A stretch of 9,163 nt of DNA, from NCBI GenBank assembly GCA_934754975.1, contig CAKVKI010000096.1, positions 1-9,163 of the forward strand. The letters are read 5' to 3'. Positions 6,413-9,163 of this stretch are shown here, in pieces. Origin of the DNA: an uncultured Alistipes sp. (GTDB lineage: Bacteria > Bacteroidota > Bacteroidia > Bacteroidales > Rikenellaceae). Made by a program: the position numbers and the translations under genes. Every line of letters starts with the position of its first letter. Positions within the stretch are counted from its first letter, which is position 1. The notes beneath the pieces are model-generated. The model ran no database searches and was not told the DNA's origin. It saw nothing but the letters and a program-made list of their open reading frames with translations.

Positions 6413-7789
6413 ATGAAAAAGCTTATTATCATATTGGCCGCAGCGGCCATGACCGGCTGCGGCATCTACAAGCCCTACACGCGTCCCGAAGTGAAAACCG
6501 ACGGACTGTACGGCACGGCCGAGACCGTCGATACGATGACGATCGGCAATATTGGCTGGGAAGAGATGTTCCCGGACCCCTACCTGCAGACACTCATCCG
6601 GCAGGGGCTGGAGAACAACACCGACCTGCAGTCGGCACAGTGGCGGGTGAAGGAAGCCGAGGCGACGCTTAAATCGGCGCGCCTGGCTTACCTGCCGTCG
6701 TTCAACTTCGCACCGCAGGGCAATCTGAGCAGTTTCGACTGGACGACGCCGTCGAAAACCTACAACATTCCCGTAACGGCAAGCTGGCAGATCGACATTT
6801 TCAACGGGCTGACCAATGCCAAGCGTAAATCCAAAGCGCTTTACGCCCAGAGCAAGGAGTACGAGCAGGCTGTGAAAACGCAGCTGATCTCGGGCATCGC
6901 AAACCTCTATTATTCGCTGCTGATGCTCGACAGCCAGTACGAAGTTACCGAGCAGACCGCCGTGAAATGGCGCGAGAGCGTTCGGACGATGCGCGCGATG
7001 AAGGAGGCCGGCATGGCCAACGAAGCCGCCGTCGCCCAATACGAAGGCACCTGTTTTTCGATCGAAGCGTCGCTCCACGACCTGCAGTACCAGATCCGTC
7101 AGGCAGAGAACAGTCTCTGCACGCTGCTGGCCGAAGGCCCGCACCAGATCGAGCGCGGCCGTCTCGAAGGACAGCAGCTGCCCGACGACCTGACGGTAGG
7201 CGTGCCCGTACAGATGCTTTCGAACCGTCCCGACATCCGCAGCGCCGAGTATTCGCTCATGCAGTCTTATTATGCCACCAGCGAAGCACGTTCGGCCCTT
7301 TATCCCTCGATCACGCTGAGCGGGACGCTCGGATGGACCAACAACAGCGGCATGGGGATCAAGGATCCCGGCAAGATACTGTGGTCGGCAGCGGCATCGC
7401 TTCTGCAGCCGATCTTCAACGCCAACGCCAACCGCGCCCGCGTGAAGATCGCCAAGGCGCAGCAGGAGGAGACCAAGCTGGCGTTCCAGCAGGCCCTGCT
7501 CAACGCCGGCGCCGAAGTGAACAATGCCCTTACGCAATGCCAGTCGGCCCGTGCGAAGGCCGATCTGCGGGTACAGCAGATCGAAGCGCTGGAGCGCGCC
7601 GTGGAGAGTACGGAACTGCTGATGAAGCACAGCAGCACGACCTATCTGGAAGTGCTGACCGCACAGCAGTCGCTGCTTTCGGCCCAGCTGTCGCAGATAG
7701 CAGACCGTTTCGATGAAATACAAGGCGTCGTGAATCTCTACCAGGCTCTCGGCGGCGGTCGCGACATGGCGGCTGAGGAGGCGAAATAA
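6413..7789 (+). CDS. Outer-membrane factor lipoprotein of RND efflux (NodT/OprM/TolC family)
   Basis: This is the trimeric outer-membrane channel of the tripartite pump. It has 458 residues, usual for OprM/NodT-type proteins. The N-terminus is a lipoprotein signal (MKKLIIILAAAAMTGC) with Cys16 as the lipidated residue, followed by the typical Tyr-Lys-Pro-Tyr segment. Two repeated outer-membrane-efflux domains follow, at about 55-240 and 262-445. Characteristic pieces are GWEEMFPDPYLQTLI (48-62), WQIDIFNG (125-132), SNRPDIRSAEYSL (270-282, the conserved RPDIR-x-AE motif), LQPIFNANANRARV (331-344) and YLEVLTAQQSLLSAQL (411-426). Long amphipathic helices rich in Ala and Gln fit the periplasmic tunnel. 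Its stop overlaps the start of the tetR-type gene by one base (TAATG). Confidence 0.97.
   Translation: MKKLIIILAAAAMTGCGIYKPYTRPEVKTDGLYGTAETVDTMTIGNIGWEEMFPDPYLQTLIRQGLENNTDLQSAQWRVKEAEATLKSARLAYLPSFNFAPQGNLSSFDWTTPSKTYNIPVTASWQIDIFNGLTNAKRKSKALYAQSKEYEQAVKTQLISGIANLYYSLLMLDSQYEVTEQTAVKWRESVRTMRAMKEAGMANEAAVAQYEGTCFSIEASLHDLQYQIRQAENSLCTLLAEGPHQIERGRLEGQQLPDDLTVGVPVQMLSNRPDIRSAEYSLMQSYYATSEARSALYPSITLSGTLGWTNNSGMGIKDPGKILWSAAASLLQPIFNANANRARVKIAKAQQEETKLAFQQALLNAGAEVNNALTQCQSARAKADLRVQQIEALERAVESTELLMKHSSTTYLEVLTAQQSLLSAQLSQIADRFDEIQGVVNLYQALGGGRDMAAEEAK
7775..7781 (+). promoter_or_regulatory. Shine-Dalgarno of the tetR-type gene
   Basis: GAGGAGG sits inside the Glu-Glu codons near the end of the outer-membrane factor gene, seven bases before ATG 7789. 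With the TAATG stop/start overlap it indicates translational coupling of the regulator to the pump genes. Confidence 0.8.
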
Positions 7790-8370
7790 TGAAGCGGGGA
7801 GCGACCAAAGAGGAGATCATCCGCACGACCCAGGCCCTCATCGCCCGGAACGGCATCCGTGCCGTCCGGGTGGATGAGATCGCCCAAACGCTGGGCATCT
7901 CCAAACGCACCCTGTATGAAATGTTCGCCGACAAAGACGAACTGATAAACGCCTGTCTCGACTTCATGAGCAGCCAGCAGCGCGAACACATTGCAACGTA
8001 CCGGAAACGGCGCAGCAGGAGCGCACTGCAGCGGACTTTCAAGCTGGCATACGAATACATCGCCAACCTGTACATGGTCGAAAGCAGTTTTTTGTCGGAC
8101 TTACGCCATAAAATAATTTATGCGGAACATTTCGACGAACACCGCGAGTTCTGGCGCAGCGAACTGACGCACCACCTCGAGGCCAGCAAGGAAGAGGGGT
8201 TATTACTTCCCGAGATCGAAGCCGCCGGGTTTGCGGACCGCATACTGGACACGATTCTCGAACTGCGGCTCAACAACGCCCTACGTGAGGAGGTCTACCT
8301 GTTTTGCAGGACTATTCTGCGCGGCGCGGCAACCCAGGAGGGCATCGAACGCATCGACAAGAAACGGTAA
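7789..8370 (+). CDS. TetR-family transcriptional regulator, last gene of the efflux operon
   Basis: A 193-residue DNA-binding protein, normal for TetR/AcrR regulators. The N-terminal HTH is clear: helix 1 about 7-22 (KEEIIRTTQALIARNG), helix 2 from about 28 (VDEIAQTLG) and recognition helix about 37-44 (ISKRTLYE), followed by the family-typical FADKDELI (46-53). The C-terminal helical ligand and dimer domain (about 60-190) is divergent, and its ligand cannot be inferred. The gene starts on the last base of the previous stop codon and has its own Shine-Dalgarno, so it is made with the pump. TetR proteins beside RND genes are usually ligand-released repressors of the pump. As a terminal cistron it would form a negative feedback loop. 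The best DNA target in the window is the inverted repeat at 2003-2030; that link is inference. Confidence 0.95.
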   Translation: MKRGATKEEIIRTTQALIARNGIRAVRVDEIAQTLGISKRTLYEMFADKDELINACLDFMSSQQREHIATYRKRRSRSALQRTFKLAYEYIANLYMVESSFLSDLRHKIIYAEHFDEHREFWRSELTHHLEASKEEGLLLPEIEAAGFADRILDTILELRLNNALREEVYLFCRTILRGAATQEGIERIDKKR

Positions 8371-8391
8371 TTCGCATATTGTAACATCAGG

Positions 8392-8426
8392 ACACTCCGC
8401 AGCGAACAGTTGCGGAGTGTTTTTTA
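8392..8426 (+). terminator. Intrinsic terminator of the efflux operon
   Basis: Perfect 10-bp arms ACACTCCGCA (8392-8401) and TGCGGAGTGT (8411-8420) enclose a 9-base loop and are followed by a T-run (8420-8425). It lies 21 bases after the tetR-type stop, so it closes the four-gene transcript. It also marks this regulator as the last operon member. Confidence 0.93.
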
Positions 8427-8450
8427 TCGGCAAGCCGCTGGCGAAGAAGG

Positions 8451-8490
8451 AGAAAAACAAGCAAGGCCGCAGGAAAAACCTGCGGCCTTG
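8451..8490 (-). terminator. Intrinsic terminator of the LruC/DUF4842 gene
   Basis: Perfect 12-bp arms CAAGGCCGCAGG (8462-8473) and CCTGCGGCCTTG (8479-8490) surround a 5-base loop. On the minus strand the stem is followed by CTTGTTTTTCT (8462 down to 8451), a T-rich tail. The plus-strand side lacks a T-run, so it serves the minus-strand gene ending at 8517. It faces the operon terminator 35 bases away, insulating the convergent genes. Confidence 0.85.
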
Positions 8491-8516
8491 TCGTTCAGAA
8501 TAACCAATATAAATAT

Positions 8517-9163
8517 TTAATAGAGCATATCTTCGTCTACGTCGTCCTCATACCAATCCACATGCTCGGCGCCGCCCGATGCGGCCCATGCGTTGAAGTA
8601 GGTATAGGCGGTGCGGATGTCCTTGCGCTCGGCAGGGTAGCGGAACTCACCCGGAATCATCAGCGCCCACATCATGTAGTTGTCCTTCATACCCGTTCCC
8701 TTCGACACGAAGTACTTGTACGGCTCGGCTTCGGTGAACGTATTGCCCGAAACGACCGCAAACTTGGTCGGCTTGTAGGTCGGCATATGCACCTCGGTAT
8801 CGCGGCTGAATACGCCCGAACTCTTCGAATTGACGACGATAAAGGCATTGACGGCCGATTCCAGCACCGCAGTCGCATCGACAGGCTGTGCAAAAGTCAC
8901 GGTCGTCGTATGCTTCACGGTCGGAACGGGCGCCGCACCTTTGGAGGTATTGATGTAGGTACCCTCGCCGAGAATTTCCTGCGCGGTGTTGAAGAGCGGA
9001 ATGACGGCATATTCATTGCCGGATTCCAGCCCCGATCCTGCGAATGCGCCCTTGCCGAAGGTATTGTTCGTCGTCTCGACACTGGCGACCTGCGAAGCGG
9101 GCACCTTGTCCAGCTGCACGGCGAACGCATTGAGGTGCGCGGCGCCGGCGGCTTTCAGCTCCC
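8517..9163 (-). CDS. LruC/DUF4842 domain-containing protein, C-terminal part (5' end outside window)
   Basis: The minus-strand frame is open from the window edge for 214 residues to TAA at 8519-8517. No start is needed inside: a GTG at 9119 is in frame, but coding sequence with no break continues upstream of it (ELKAAGAAHLNAFAVQLDKV). The C-terminal part matches what I know of the LruC/DUF4842 domain of Bacteroidota cell-surface proteins: AFIVVNSKSSGVFSRDTEVH, HMPTYKPTKFAVV, NYMMWALMIPGEFRYPAER, then DIRTAYTYFNAWAASGG and an acidic end (DWYEDDVDEDMLY). Such proteins are often exported lipoproteins or surface proteins of several hundred residues and unknown function, so most of this one may lie beyond the window. 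It is convergent with the efflux operon and unlikely to be part of it. Family assignment is from remembered motifs. Confidence 0.8.
   Translation of the reverse strand, partial: ELKAAGAAHLNAFAVQLDKVPASQVASVETTNNTFGKGAFAGSGLESGNEYAVIPLFNTAQEILGEGTYINTSKGAAPVPTVKHTTTVTFAQPVDATAVLESAVNAFIVVNSKSSGVFSRDTEVHMPTYKPTKFAVVSGNTFTEAEPYKYFVSKGTGMKDNYMMWALMIPGEFRYPAERKDIRTAYTYFNAWAASGGAEHVDWYEDDVDEDMLY

Noticed and set aside
6320..7723. A 467-codon minus-strand frame opposite the outer-membrane factor gene
   Set aside because: It is an antisense shadow without domain features. The plus strand encodes an unmistakable NodT/OprM-type protein.
8371..8516. Possible small gene or RNA between the tetR-type gene and the LruC-type gene
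   Set aside because: The 146 bases are largely accounted for by two facing terminators. I see no convincing start, ribosome-binding site or promoter.
9117..9119. GTG start codon for the LruC-type gene at 9119
   Set aside because: The frame continues open upstream to the window edge with plausible protein sequence, and the product would lack a signal peptide. It is an internal Val codon of a truncated gene.

Overview
The window looks like chromosomal DNA from a Bacteroidota gut-type bacterium, most like Alistipes/Rikenellaceae. This is judged from protein flavour, moderately GC-rich genes with AT-rich spacers, TAnnTTTG-type promoter elements and a C-terminal LruC/DUF4842 protein. Genus is inference. 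I see no mobile element, CRISPR array, tRNA or rRNA, and no gene-free stretch longer than about 160 bases.

Layout. (1) 1-949, minus: a class I fructose-bisphosphate aldolase (FbaB/DhnA type), cut off at its C-terminus by the window edge. (2) 1049-1897, minus: an AraC-family regulator, closed by an intrinsic terminator that overlaps its stop codon. (3) 1898-2058: a divergent control region with a -7-like element for each direction, a perfect 10-bp inverted repeat straddling the efflux -7 element, and repeated TGTTC half-sites. (4) 2059-8370, plus: a tight four-gene operon of periplasmic adaptor lipoprotein, RND (HAE1) inner-membrane pump, NodT/OprM-type outer-membrane factor lipoprotein, and a TetR-family regulator. 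It ends in a strong terminator. (5) 8517 to the window end, minus: the C-terminal part of a LruC/DUF4842 surface-type protein, convergent with the operon and with its own terminator.

How it works together. The adaptor, pump and outer-membrane factor make a complete tripartite proton-driven efflux system spanning both membranes. Two regulators flank it: the AraC protein is transcribed divergently from the shared control region, and the TetR protein is the last, translationally coupled cistron. The simplest model is activation by AraC and autoregulatory repression by TetR at the palindrome over the promoter. The DNA-site assignments are inference. The aldolase and the LruC-type protein appear functionally unrelated.

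I did not find an obviously new kind of system. The pump is a well-known family. The parts most worth a second look are the architecture of the control region, the dual regulator arrangement, and the strong Shine-Dalgarno sequences at all four operon genes in a lineage that generally does not rely on them.
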